DNA of 64,000 nucleotides from Paraphoma chrysanthemicola (taxonomy: Eukaryota > Ascomycota > Dothideomycetes > Pleosporales > Phaeosphaeriaceae). Each line of letters opens with the position of its first letter. Within the stretch, counting starts at the first letter, position 1. Positions 34,051-45,441 of this stretch are shown here, piece after piece. The notes under the pieces are model-generated. The model ran no database searches. It worked only from the letters and a program-made list of their open reading frames with translations, and was not told where the DNA came from. Both the position numbers and the translations under genes were made by a program. The stretch spans positions 1,240,001 through 1,304,000 of the forward strand of contig JAGMWG010000006.1 in assembly GCA_020744225.1 (NCBI GenBank), given 5' to 3'.

Positions 34051-35683
34051 TCACCTTTTCCCACCATACCAATTATTCACCGCGATCGCCAGCGCTGCAA
34101 CATCGTTATTCACCGCCACCTGTCTGACCTTGTCATACGGAAACACCACACTCTTATCCCTTATCCCTAACGCATCTAGAAACAGCACATTCGGATAACT
34201 CTGCGGCGTAAACGCATTCCACGCCTCACTAACCAACTCATCAAACGCTTCAGCCGCCATATTCATGATCGCTTTTTCAAAGTTCAACACATCTTCCGGC
34301 TGCTGTGTAAGTGTCCAAGACAATATGTGGAATTTATCCTTGCCCGATGAGAAGTCGCGATTGTCGCGGAGTTTGGCGAGTTGGTCGGATTTCATGGTGC
34401 CGCGATTGTTGCTGTTGGAGTACGAGTCGTAGAAGGGGAAGTTTGCGCCGGAGTAGAAGCCTTGAGATGCGTAGGAGCCGAGGCTAATACTGCCGGGCAG
34501 TTGAGCAATGATGAAGACGGAGGCGCGGTCGGTGATGAAGTCGCCTAGGACGTAGTTGGAGAAGTCGGTGCTGCCGGGATCGGCGACTGTGAAGCGGTTG
34601 TTGATGCCTTTGAGAGTATCGAAGAGCTTGTTCCATTGATCTTGCGTAAGGTCTTTATAGTCGTTGTCCGTGTCGAGGGTATGGCTCAGGTTGATGATGA
34701 CGAGCTCCTTATATTGTGCGGTGAAGTCGTTGACTTGGCGGATAATGTCTGCTATTGACTGGCCGTTGCCACCCACCCAGATGTCCTCGACATCGTTTCT
34801 AATGGCACTGTAGTGGCCCGCTACCCACTGGCCGCCCGAGATGACCGGTCGTAGATCGAAATATCGCGACCCAGCCATGAGCTGCTGGTAGAAGTCCAGA
34901 TACTGCGTCTGAGTGTTCGCAAAGTGCGCGCCAATTGTCCCAGGTCTGAAAGTGCTCATTCCCGCATCATGCGAGCCAGGCATACAAATATGCTTCAACG
35001 TCCTGTTCGCTAGCGATCCCATACTTTGCTGCATCCAGTCGGTGTACGTTCCGCTATTCGACCACCACTGCCCAGCTTCGTCGGAAGACAAGATCCAATT
35101 TACGGCCGCGTCATGTCTGAACCCCAGGTCTATTTTCGACCCTTGTGGGCTCTGTCTTGTCGACAAACCATCGAGAGAAATCGTGAGCTTGTAGTCGGAT
35201 GGTTTGCGAGCTAGTACTGTGAACTTGTTTGATGTGCCTGAAATGTCGTAATAGGCTTCTCCAGCATCATCTCTTGTGTTTCCCTTCGTGCCAAATTCTA
35301 CATATACCCTTGAGGCCTTCCCTATCCGTCATCAGCGCTCCGGGGTTGGATTTGGTAAACCTGGTAGCCTCACCTGCGTTCACAGTCGGCCAACTCCATG
35401 CATCCATCTGATATGATGGTGTGCTCGTCGCAAAGAAGTCGAATGGCGACCCATTTACCAAGGTCAACGCGCCTCCCCAACCCATGATGAATCCTTCTTC
35501 TTCTTCCTGGTAGTTGAGAGCTCGGTCCCCGTCTTGGTTCTTTAGGATCGCTTGAGTTGTTCCTTCTCCGACTTTTGCAAACCCAGGCTGTTCGACGTGA
35601 ATTTCAAATGCCTCAACTCCACCCAGCAGGGTCACCAACATACTTAAACCCCATGCCTCCAACCCTCTCCCACACAGGCGCAT
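34051..35683 (-). CDS. PLC-like phosphodiesterase (PI-PLC X-domain family)
   Basis: Two exons, 35683-35374 and 35321-34051, with a 52-nt intron (GTGAGG...CTGATGACGGATAG), giving 526 aa. The N-terminal 180 or so residues form a small beta-rich region. The TIM-barrel phosphodiesterase domain follows with the catalytic histidine in MPGSHDAGM and a second histidine in GHYSAI. YFDLRPV and ELVIINLSH are family features. Fungal members of this group are poorly characterised and may not cleave phosphoinositides. Exon 2 reading frame through YVEFGTKGN is required, since the unspliced frame stops early. ATG 35683 is the first; ATG 35641 is an alternative. Confidence 0.85.
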
Positions 35684-36270
35684 GATCGCTCAAAAGCCCC
35701 TGTACCCCTGTGCCATATCCTTCAGGCCCGTCCCTAGACCCTCACGGCATTCCCGCCAGCTATTCGGATGCGTGCCGCTGTCAGCCAGTCAAATGGCACG
35801 CGAATAGATGAGCAAAGCGTCTTAGTCGCTGCCTGCCGTTGTTTGTTTCATTCGGGGTCTCGTTGAGTGGTGCGTATAAGTTGTGTTGCTGAAGTCAGTT
35901 GCCTGATTGGGCGGCGGCTTGAGTGGCACTAGTTTCACCTCGTTTATCCACGAGCCAGTCCGGACACCGAGATGCTCGAAAGGAGAAGGAGCCAAGAACT
36001 AGTAAGAATTGATGCTTGTTCAGTGGTCGGCACAAGCAAAGATGCGCAGTGTGGCGCAGTCGATCTTCAGGCACATATTCGTTGTGGCTGTTAGTTCTAT
36101 TATGTAGAGTTAACTCTGGGCTATGCAGTTCCAGTTTGCATCACATGCGATCAAGCGGCGCATCGCAAGTGAAACACACAGAGGGAAAAAAAGTCGGTTG
36201 CAATGGAGAGAATGGAGTAAACATTGCACCCCGCTGATTGTTTCATTATGCCTAGAGTGTTAGCACATCC
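35684..36270. other. Intergenic upstream of the PLC-like gene
   Basis: A 587-bp spacer with the PLC-like promoter and the 3' end of the kelch gene. Nothing else is seen. Confidence 0.55.
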
Positions 36271-37626
36271 TCACCGATCCACCGTGATAAGCCACCCGTC
36301 GCCTAATACTTTGCCATGTGCATCTACTCCTCCCCACACCAATGCCGTTGCTCCATCGACTTCTGTGCCATTCGCAGTACCGAAATGGCCTCGTGCACCT
36401 AGCCCCTTCTTTGGCTCACCCGGAATCTCTTTCTCCTCTTCGCCCTTCGTGTCTACGTACTTGTACAACACTTCTGCAAATTTCAAGTCGTGCGTGTCTC
36501 GCTTCAAAGTCGTACGGATGCTGTCTTTGGTCGCCGCTGCAGTTGAGCTCTCGGGCGGCAGCTGGAGTGCCCAGATGTCGTCAAAGTACTGAGAATCTTC
36601 ACCCTCGCCGCCAACCACGAGCAGATACCGTCGACCTTGGCCAGTTGTGACACCGACCAGGCCGGCATTAGACCGTGCTTGCGGCGCGGCGGGTGCGGTG
36701 TCTTTGTGCTCGCTCTGTGGAAGCTCCTCCCAACTCCAACCGCTCGTCAATGGTGTCGTGCCACCTTCGGCATGCTTCCATACATGCGAAGCATCGAGGT
36801 ACTCAGTTGCACCGGAGCTGAACGTCTCGACGCCCTTCCCACCAAATCGATACAGACGATCACCTACGAGCGCCAGGCTCGCTCCCTCTCGTGGTTGACC
36901 AGGCGGTGTTGGTATATTCGACCAGGCGCGAGTCCTGACATCAAAAGCCAAAGCGTCGTTTGAAAGCTGGCCGGTCGCGGTGTCTCGGCCACCAACGATG
37001 AAGATGGTGCCCCATGAGTCTTCCTCCGCAGGCTCTGGCACAACTTTGGACGGATCAGCCGGGGCCTGAGGAGCTTTCTCCTGGAATGTCACGGCCTTGG
37101 GACCAGGCGAGCTGGATGCTGCTGCTGAGTGGCCTGTCCGTTGGTTGGGATACAAAGACCCAGACGCGGGGTCGAGAAATGTCCACGTGTTGCGCACTGT
37201 ATGATATGCCCATATTCTGCCCATTTCGTTTGTGACCTGGTCTCCCTCGCCACCGAACACATAGATCGAGTTGCCAATGACTGTCGCTGCGTGGCCTTTT
37301 CGTGGGCTCGGCACATCGTCTAGGCCATTGGCGGCTCGCGCGGGAAAGGACGTGTAGTCGGCCTCCAGGACTCCGCTCGAGGGAAGAATGACAACGTGCA
37401 TAGCATTGTCAGCCAACCTGCCCGGCTCGCTCTCTCCACCGAAGATGTATGCGCGACCCTTGACTACTGAAACTGTGTGGTGGGATCGTGGGAGCGGAAC
37501 CGAGGTGATGCGCGTGAGATTCGACTTGATGGGTAGTGTAGGATGTGTTATGCCCTTGACGAGAGCGGCGGCGCCCTGGAGGATGTTTTCGGCTGCATAG
37601 AGAACGCCGGCTGCGGCTGGCTCCAT
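36271..37626 (-). CDS. Kelch-repeat beta-propeller protein
   Basis: A single exon of 451 aa starting at ATG 37626 (MEPAAAGVLYAAE). Kelch repeats with the double-glycine strand ends are visible: AYIFGGESEPG, IYVFGGEGDQ, FIVGGRDTATG, LYRFGGKG, LVVGGEGED and ALVWGGVD. They form a six-bladed-type propeller with a proline/alanine-rich insertion near residues 200-225. No catalytic domain or signal peptide is seen, so it is likely a cytosolic protein-interaction scaffold of unknown partner. An in-frame TTG further upstream extends the open frame but gives low-complexity sequence, so I rejected it as the start. Confidence 0.82.
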   Translation of the reverse strand: MEPAAAGVLYAAENILQGAAALVKGITHPTLPIKSNLTRITSVPLPRSHHTVSVVKGRAYIFGGESEPGRLADNAMHVVILPSSGVLEADYTSFPARAANGLDDVPSPRKGHAATVIGNSIYVFGGEGDQVTNEMGRIWAYHTVRNTWTFLDPASGSLYPNQRTGHSAAASSSPGPKAVTFQEKAPQAPADPSKVVPEPAEEDSWGTIFIVGGRDTATGQLSNDALAFDVRTRAWSNIPTPPGQPREGASLALVGDRLYRFGGKGVETFSSGATEYLDASHVWKHAEGGTTPLTSGWSWEELPQSEHKDTAPAAPQARSNAGLVGVTTGQGRRYLLVVGGEGEDSQYFDDIWALQLPPESSTAAATKDSIRTTLKRDTHDLKFAEVLYKYVDTKGEEEKEIPGEPKKGLGARGHFGTANGTEVDGATALVWGGVDAHGKVLGDGWLITVDR

Positions 37627-38078
37627 CGTGATCGAGCGGTGCGGAGGTCTTGGTGGTAGTGCAGGCTTGAGGCTACGAGCTGTAAGTGACTCTTGGAATT
37701 CGAATTCAAGATGATTTGTAGGCTGCTTCAAATTGTGGGAGGAATGTATTGTGGAGAAGTTATCGATATCGCTTCCCGGACCTACAAAGCTTCAGGCAGC
37801 TTACCGCGACATATGACGTCATTTCAATAGCCATGAGCCGACCACAGCATCGCACCACCGCAATCGGTTTGGTCGCCTTTCGCAGCAACCTCAACAGCGG
37901 CTATCCAACTCGATACCTTGGCCACACAGCGCCAGCTTACTATCACGGGCCGAAGTACGGCGTCGCGGTCAGCTGGGACGGCTGTGGCTACAGTGCTGAA
38001 AAATAACTCCTATCTTCCTGCGCCCGCGACGTACGGTGTCCTTGGAGATTCGCCTGGATGTGCCATTGTGCCATCAGC
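37627..38078. other. Intergenic: kelch gene promoter
   Basis: A 452-bp spacer between the kelch start and the last codon of the ABC1-kinase gene. No additional gene is called. Confidence 0.5.
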
Positions 38079-40294
38079 TTATATATTTGGCGAAAGCTGG
38101 TCATACTTGACACATCGTTCCACCTTTTACTTCATTAGCATATGTGTAGAGTCCAAAGGACATGCCACTTACTGATTCGACCGAAGCCTGCAAGAAGCTA
38201 CGTGCTTCTAGTCCAACCCATACTTTGAGCATGGAGAAGTCGCCTCCACGGATCATCGAAGAGCCGCTTTGAGCTCCAAGCTGCCGAAGAATTGGCAGTG
38301 CACTACACTCATTAGCGCTTGTCATCACTTGCTGGGCTGGTGCAACTTACCCAGCGAACAGATCCAGGTTCGGCTCCAGCGTCCTGCCGATGCCTTCGAG
38401 CAAGAGGATGCTCAAAACGACATTGACAAAGTCTCCTTCGAGGCGAACATGATGTGTTCGCACCATGGATAACACTTCATTCAGGATATCGCCGATCTTG
38501 ATATTACCGAGCGCGAATGTTCGGCTCTTAACACCAAGCACGAGATGCTGCATGCGCAAAGCAAAGACCTCACCGTCCAGCACCGCCTCTGGCTGCCGAC
38601 ACCGCTCGACCATGAGGTGGCCAGCTTTGTATCCATCGAATTCCGCAACGGCTTTGAACAAATCAAGGAAGTTGGCACGGTTTTTCGCGTTCAACTCTGT
38701 GACGAGGCCCATGTCAATGAAGATGAGCTGTGGACGGTAGCCCTCCTCGTCCAGCTCCTTGAGTATTGACTTCCACTGTTTTGGATCCTTCTTGTGAGGC
38801 CGCAATCGTTCAAGGACCTCTTCCGTCACATCGAGCGACTCTTTCGGGCCAGTCACACGGTCCTCCTTACGCGTAAATAGGGAGACATCGAGCTTCTCTG
38901 GTTTGTAGAAGCGGACCATGATGTTTCCAGGATGCAAGTCTGCATGGATGAAATTGTCGATCAGAACCATAGTCAGAAAAGCATCAAGACCTTCCTCTGC
39001 AATCTCTTTCTGGAAAATACCACCTCCATTCTGTAAGAAGTCTCCCATCGGTATGCCTTGTGCGAACTCCTCAATGAGCAGGCTTCGTGTAGTGTACTCT
39101 GCGTACGGGTAAGGAAACCAGGCGGTTGTTCGATCCTTGAAGTTCTGTCGGAAGATGGTGAGATTGGCGGCTTCAATGCGTAGGTCTAGCTGCAGTCTCA
39201 TCATCTCGCCAAATTGCTCCACCTCGTCTGGAAATGACAACCACTCCATAGTCGGTATGGCATTTATAACGGCAGCGAAGAACGCCATAATGCGCAAGTC
39301 CCTTCGTACAATCTTCTCGATGTTGGGGTGGAGTACTTTAACCGCGACATGACTTGACGGAACTCTCGACGGTGTGTTCTTCAGCGTAACATCAACATTC
39401 TTCTTGATCCTCTTAGCGAGGTTCGGATGCTCCGTCTCCGCTACAGCCTCTTCCAATGTAGCTAGATCTGGCTTAAGCTTTGCCTTATATACCTGCGCGA
39501 TTGCTCCAACTCCGAGCGGCTTCTCGTCGAACTCCTCGAAAATGTCGTCGAATGCACGGCCATCGAAGGCGGCCTCGATCGTCTTTTTCGATACTTTGAG
39601 CGAGTGCGCAGGTGCATCTGAGTGGAGAGTGGACATAATATGGCACATCTCTGTGGGGAAGACATCGGTTCTGGATGCTGCCCATTGCCCAAGCTGTAGG
39701 TCCATTAGCCAGGGGAGCCATCGCAAGACACTGTCAACATACCTTAATAAAGGCTGCGCCTGCCCTCTCCATTGACGAGACCAAGAATCCATACCACCAG
39801 AGTGTGCCACTACGCTCATTGTCTCGCTTCGGCTGGCGCTGGCCGAGCCAAATCGCAGGTATCGTTACTATGACCGGCACAAAGATGATGACGAGATGCA
39901 GGAACCGCAGTCCCGTGGCTATGGGTTCTATTATATAGTCTTCGATGAAGAAGTATATGCCCCGCCGATACTTGGTGGAGTTCTTCAGCGCCTTCGGGAC
40001 TTGCTCCTTCAATTCCTTACGAGACGCCTCTAGCATCGCCTCTTCGTGTGTCTTCTCTCCATTGCCTGCCTCCTCATGTGCCAAGCCTACAAAGGCAAGA
40101 GGACTGAGCACAGCTCCGCCTGCCGCGCCTGACCATAGTACTGTCCTGCCGCGGAAGCGCGGAGTTGCGAATTGGCGGCGGATGGAGGAAGTGCTTGCGA
40201 AAGGGCGGGTTGACGCTCGTTGCGTAAAGGTAGTTTTAGAGTGTTGGAGGCCCTGGCGTAGACACTGGCGACCAAAGAAGAGGAAAGTCCTCAT
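38079..40294 (-). CDS. CQD1: Mitochondrial ABC1/ADCK-family atypical kinase (Cqd1-like)
   Basis: UbiB-type kinase of the yeast YPL109C/Cqd1 group, linked to coenzyme Q distribution from mitochondria. Four exons: 40294-39743, 39693-38351, 38302-38173 and 38105-38079, giving 683 aa. The N terminus is arginine-rich and presequence-like (MRTFLFFGRQCLRQG), followed by a membrane segment (HLVIIFVPVIVTIPAIWL). Family motifs are KLGQWAASR formed across intron 1 (KxGQ), the alanine-rich loop GVGAIAQVYK, VAVKVLHPN, IHADLHPGNIM and the metal-binding IDMGL. Intron 2 joins LFAG to ALPILRQLG. The last exon encodes only YDQLSPNI and follows a 67-nt intron. Without that splice the protein would end VKGGTMCQV. 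Confidence 0.9.
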
Positions 40295-40784
40295 GGTACC
40301 AGATAGTGGGCGGATGCTACGCGCAAGAAGTCCATGAGGCGCGAAGTTGCAGCTACGCGGTCGTGACGTCGTGGGGTCGGCGTTGTCTTCGCTTGTGACG
40401 CCGGCGTGCGCCGTCCCGACTCTGACCGAACGAGCACGTGCAACCGACCTGTCTTCAGCTTGAGCTCTGGCTTTGATACGCTTTATGACACCAAATGACA
40501 AACATTATCACCAACGCCATGCTTACATCGCTTGTATGCGTTCTTCACAGCTAGCCGGTAGAATGCGAGAAAATCGCAGATCACGACAAATATAATGAGG
40601 TAGCCAGAGCAATCTACACGGGCACAATCATGGACCGCAACATCAAGAACTCGCAAAAACTTGGTATCTCACTTTGTAGAGTGACAAGATATACACTCCA
40701 TTTGAAAGTCGAAGTCATGATCTTACATACATTGGAAGCGAATACGCTCAAAAACAGCAAAGAAAAGGCAAGCATACGAGTTTC
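40295..40784. other. Intergenic: ABC1-kinase promoter
   Basis: A 490-bp spacer with the promoter of the kinase gene and the monooxygenase 3' end. Nothing else is recognised. Confidence 0.5.
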
Positions 40785-42619
40785 CTAAGCAGTAATGAAG
40801 CCTCGGAAGCCGTCGTCCAGCGCGCTACGAGTCAACTCCTTATACAGCGGGAACCCTGAGTATATTAGCGAGTAGAACACATACACCGTCTGTACAAACC
40901 ACTTACCACCAGCGAAGTTCAGTTGCTCACGGAACTTGCCCGGGATGTTATCTCCCATGTACCACGACTTCGTTTGCGGGAACAAAGTCTTGTCGGACAA
41001 CTCTGTCACCTTCTCGCGCCACTCCTTCTCGGCCTCGTGTGTAGCTTCGCAATAGTCGATCTTCTCGTCACGCAGCTTCTTCATTGCGTCGACGATCCAG
41101 TCGCCTTGGACTTCCACGCATGTCGGTCCGTTCGAGAAGGCAGTAGGACCCTGAGCGCCGTAGAGGAAGAAGCAGTTACTGTTCGCGGTGGTTAATAATT
41201 GCGACCACGGAGATTGACTCAAGGGTAGACACTCACGGGAAACCATTGAGAGACATCCCAAGGTAGCTATAGGTTCCTGCCTTCCAGCGATCAGCCAATT
41301 CGACGCCATCGACATCCTTCAGACCCATGTTCTTCATTCCGCCAGTCACAGAATCAAAGCCGGTGGCCAACGCAATAACGTCGAACTCGTGGACCTTTCC
41401 GTCCGCGGTCACGATGCCCTTCTCGTTAAACTCCTTGATCGGATTCTTCTTTACATCAACGACATGGTTCTCGGGTCTGTCGAGCATCTCATAATAATTC
41501 TGCTCGAGACTTGGCCTCTTTGTGCCGAACGCATGCGGTGGCTCCAGCGGCGCAAGGATCTCACGCTTCTCAGGATCTGTTATCCTGGCGCGGGTCTTCT
41601 TGGCCCAGAAGTTATATGCCTCTCGGTTCGCTTTGTTGTCGAACAACAGATCCTCGTAGTTGGCAAGCCAGAACTCGAAACCACCAGCTTCAAACAGCTT
41701 CTCGTAGAACTTCTCACGCTCCTCTGGGGTGTCATCCAAGGTCTTCTTCTTGATGTAATCGTAGCCGAAGCCGGCGAAAGTATTTAGACGGTGCTCAAAA
41801 AACTTCTGATACTCTCCATCCTTTCGCCTCTCTTGCTCCTCCCTAGTGATAGCCTGTTGCTGCATCGGCAGGCACAGGTTGGGTGTTCGAATGAAGTTGG
41901 TCACAGACGACGCCTCCTTTGAAGTTTCTTGGGCAATTTGGATACCAGTGGACCCGGTACCAATCACACCGACGCGCTTGCCCTTAACATCGACACCGGC
42001 GTCGGGCCAGAAAGAGCTGTGGTGGATTTCACCCTCGAATTTGTCCATACCTGGCCAGTCCGGGAAGTGACGCTTTGCAGCGAATCCGAGGGCGAGCAGT
42101 AGGTACTTCGACTTTGCTGTCCGTCCATCTTCGGTCTTGGTCAACCACTTGCCTGATGGCTTATCGAAATGGGCCCCAACAACACGCGTGCTGAATGCGC
42201 AGTCCTTCTTGATGTCCAACTTCTTCTCGACGTGGTCGAAGTACGCGCGAAGCTCTTCGGTTCCTGGATATCGGCATGACCAGGTCCAATCCTACAGCCC
42301 CATATTAGTCGCCGAGTAGAGCAGGACGCAGATGGTTGCATACCTTCCAGATCTCTGGTAGTGAGTACTCATAGACAGGGATCTGTGAATCTACTCTTGC
42401 GCCTGGATAGCAATTCCAATGCCAGATACCTCCGATGTTGGTACCAGCTTCAAAAATCTTGCAATTGAAGCCCAACTGCCGTAGCTTGTGCATCAAATAG
42501 ATGCCACCGAACCCCGCGCCGACGATGAGAACATCAGTCTCGAGCTCTTTCGCGTAGTTCTCATTGTCTGGCGCCGCCGACTCATTCGTGGCACCGATGT
42601 CTGTTCTGAAGTGAACCAT
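40785..42619 (-). CDS. Baeyer-Villiger flavin monooxygenase
   Basis: Inserts oxygen next to a ketone using FAD and NADPH. Four exons: 42619-42344, 42291-41237, 41178-40907 and 40855-40785, giving 557 aa. The FAD-binding GAGFGG is at residues 34-39, and the NADPH-binding GTGSTG at about 203-208. Between them lies the Baeyer-Villiger fingerprint FxGxxxHxxxWP (F177, G179, H183, W187, P188). ALATGFDSVTGG is the late conserved GD/ATG region. All three introns are 51-58 nt. The natural substrate cannot be read from sequence. Many fungal relatives act in secondary metabolism or steroid/ketone degradation. No polyketide or NRPS gene is nearby, so there is no cluster evidence. ATG 42619 is the first in frame. 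Confidence 0.92.
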
Positions 42620-44115
42620 TGTGCTGAGGGTAATACTTGGATCAAAGAGGTATGTGTTCAAACTTTCGGCGAATTGGCCCAGTACTCATTTAACGATCAT
42701 CGCAGGGGGCCTACTCTCTGTTATATACGTCACACACAAGATGCCCCTCCAGCAAAGGTCATTGACGATCGGTGCGCTACATCCTACCACTGCAACCATT
42801 TCGGTAAGGATAGCCACTACGACTCGCATCGAGAGCTCCATGGACAGGCGCTTGGCATCCCGCAATGGCATGAACCATCGGACTCACTCTGAGATCCCCT
42901 TGGGCCGGGGCTCCGAATCGTGCTTGTGGATAACGTCACAGACGCACTACCCTAACATGTGTGGAAGCGGAAAGCCTCCGTTACCACGCCACCATTTGAC
43001 ACAGGAGCTTGATAGCTGCCATCCGAATAGTTAGCGCCCCGCTTCCGCGGTAGCTTGCGGGGTACCCCGCAGAACATGGTCTTTCAATTGTCGGTCATAA
43101 ACCCGTCTTGCCTGATGCGGTATTCCCGGGATCTCAAATACTGACAATAGCAAATGCGTTCCCGGGGTCGCTATATCCAGAACGCGCATCCATCGAATTT
43201 TGGAATACCATATAGAAGTATATAGCCGACTTGAAAACATGTACGGCAACTCCTTAAAGTCAGCGCTCACGTCTGGAAGCTGCGCCACAGATTAACCAGT
43301 GATGTGAAGGAATTCTAGACCAAGCGAATGTTTCACGGCCCGAGATATCAGCGTCAGTGGAGCCTCAGATGTCTGGTGGGCCAGATGGTAATGCTGATCA
43401 ATGCCTCATTCTTTGCCAGCCAAGCAAGACCATAGGTCAGGATCAAGGGAAGCGTTTCTTCTGCATTTCTGGAAACGGGACTGTTTCGCGACACTGTCAT
43501 GTGCTGGTGCAAAGCCAGAGGAAGGATGAAGCGGATCCGCAGTTTAGTAGCTGGTAGCACCGAGTACGACCGCACATATTGATGTGTTGAACACCATGCA
43601 CAATCCTGTGTTGTTGTTTCCAAAAGGGTATCAATATCCAGGACATACGCACCGTTTGACCGGCCGAATAGCAGAGATTGTTGTATACTTTGATCCATAG
43701 CCAGATTAACACGTACAGCTAAAATCGTAGCGCCTACCACGATTATACTGTCAATGAGCGAGATATGTCCGATCATCGGCTCCGGAGCTCCTAGATTTTG
43801 AGTACTGCAGGGAATCTCAGGACCGGGTGCCACACCAGTGGTTCCCATCAATGCCAGGCCTGGTTGTCGGTGTCTCTGCAATGTATAAGCGACCAAGACA
43901 AATCCATCCCTAGCTATAAGAAGTACATTCGAACGCATTGGACGCTAAACTTGCAAGAAGATTGTGATTTTGACTGACTTTACTTGTAGCTGCCATATGC
44001 ATCATTTGCGCGACAAAAGGCACGAAAGTTTGCGACGTGTACGTTCGTTATAGCAATCTTCTACAATCCAATTTCCCAAGAACCCGAAAGTTCTCTTGGA
44101 GCCCGCTCCAGCTCA
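42620..44115. other. Intergenic region between monooxygenase and tandem paralogue family
   Basis: About 1.5 kb. A minus-strand frame of 194 codons with an ATG start lies at 43354-43938 and has one hydrophobic stretch, but it shows no recognisable domain. It may be chance or a decayed gene. No tRNA, transposon or repeat is evident. Confidence 0.45.
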
Positions 44116-45023
44116 TCAGAACTTGATGTCTTCTTCCTGATCGGCATAGACCAGTCGCGCTTGGACTTCCACATTCCGACCCTCATCTTCGAGCCTATTC
44201 TTGAGATCCTCGGCCATCTTGAGAACCGCAGCCAAATGCTCCCGCTTCTCATTCCTGGATAAGTAGCTAGCGCCTGCCAACTGCGATATCCCGATACGCC
44301 AATTGTAGTGATCTTCTGAAGTCCTCGAAGAGGCATGATACATCCGACATCAAAGTTCTTGATGAAGCGACCGATTAGCGCAGCTTCAAAATCACTCTAG
44401 AAGACGGAGAAGGAGCTAAACACCGGTGCACGGAATTCGAGGTCGAGTGTGCGGATTCCCGTGAATTTCGGTAGGATTTGTGCGACATATTCACATGTCT
44501 CTTTGGATTGAGCCTCCCTAGCAGCTTGAGACTCTTCATCCTTGCCCACACATTGCGTAGAGCACCCGTTCAAATTGCGTAAGCTCAGCTTGCGGGTACT
44601 CTCCAGAGTTTTTGGCTCGCCAGTTAAGGTTAGTCGCTGGAGACAATCGATGAGACGCATTGTTCCGATTTTGTGGTCTGTGGAGAATGTTGCGAATCTC
44701 GTGATGAATGCGGTGACTTCTGTTCTGGAGGTCCGATTAACTAGACACAGGTTAGACGCAAAGGGTCCAGGTACCGGTCCGAAGTGGCAGTTGTGCACGA
44801 ATTCGGTATTGATATCGATGACCGGCCCCGAGCGACTTGATAGAGTTATTTCGTTGTCGAGGAAATACTGCTCGTACACCTTGTATCTGATTTCAATTGG
44901 TAACTGTCGGAAATTGAAGAACTCCGGTTGGCGTACACGATCATCGACGAATGTATTCAGCCCCTGGAGGTCGTACTTGGCGGCACTTGATTCTCGATCA
45001 GGGTCCACACCGGTATCGAGCAT
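44116..45023 (-). pseudogene. Decayed member of the tandem 2EXR/F-box-like paralogue family
   Basis: The frame from ATG 45023 reads 208 codons with the family's N-terminal motif QLPIEIRYKVYEQYF, then hits TAG at 44397-44399. In the same frame beyond the stop, family-like sequence continues (IMPLRGLQKITTIGVSG). A frame change near 44281-44300 is then needed to reach the conserved C terminus (REHLAAVLKMAEDL, VEVQARLVYAD), which ends at 44116. Comparison with the two intact neighbours supports a broken copy with one stop and one indel. A pyrimidine-rich tract precedes the TAG like a 3' splice site, but any intron ending there would be under 40 nt or would remove conserved sequence. A truncated but expressed 208-aa protein cannot be excluded. 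Confidence 0.65.
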
Positions 45024-45441
45024 CGTGATGCTCACCAGTTGTCAGTCGCTGAAGTGAGTGATGTCGTGTTGTCGTATACTTAAAGAAAAGGTGAGTGGAG
45101 AGATAGCATTGACCAACAAACGGAATAGTTGACCAGGGAAGGCGCAGGTGGGGCACGAGCTGTGAGAGTGCGCTATCACTTGCTACAAACGCATGATGGA
45201 GATTGACTACATAATTCCATTAGCTTTATGCCGCTCCCCACTCGTATGCAAGCTCTCTGGTGTGCGCCTTCTAGTTCAAAAGTCTTGTATTGCTATCATT
45301 CCTCGAAGGGAGGAAGATCTTCGTGCGCTGGCGAATGCAACTCTATAAGACTTCTTCGAACATGCTTTTCACCAAATTTCTCGCTCTTGCTTCCCTCTGA
45401 TTCCTTGGTCTATCTTCTCGATGCTGTCGTACATCCTGTCT
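45024..45441. other. Spacer between paralogues 1 and 2
   Basis: A 418-bp spacer with no open frame of note. It should hold the promoter of the decayed copy. Confidence 0.5.

Noticed and set aside
43354..43938. 194-codon minus-strand open frame with ATG
   Set aside because: One hydrophobic stretch but no recognisable family and no splice partners. Too weak to call a gene without RNA evidence.
44281..44297. 17-nt GT...AG segment as an intron
   Set aside because: Too short for a spliceosomal intron. A small insertion or deletion explains the frame change better.
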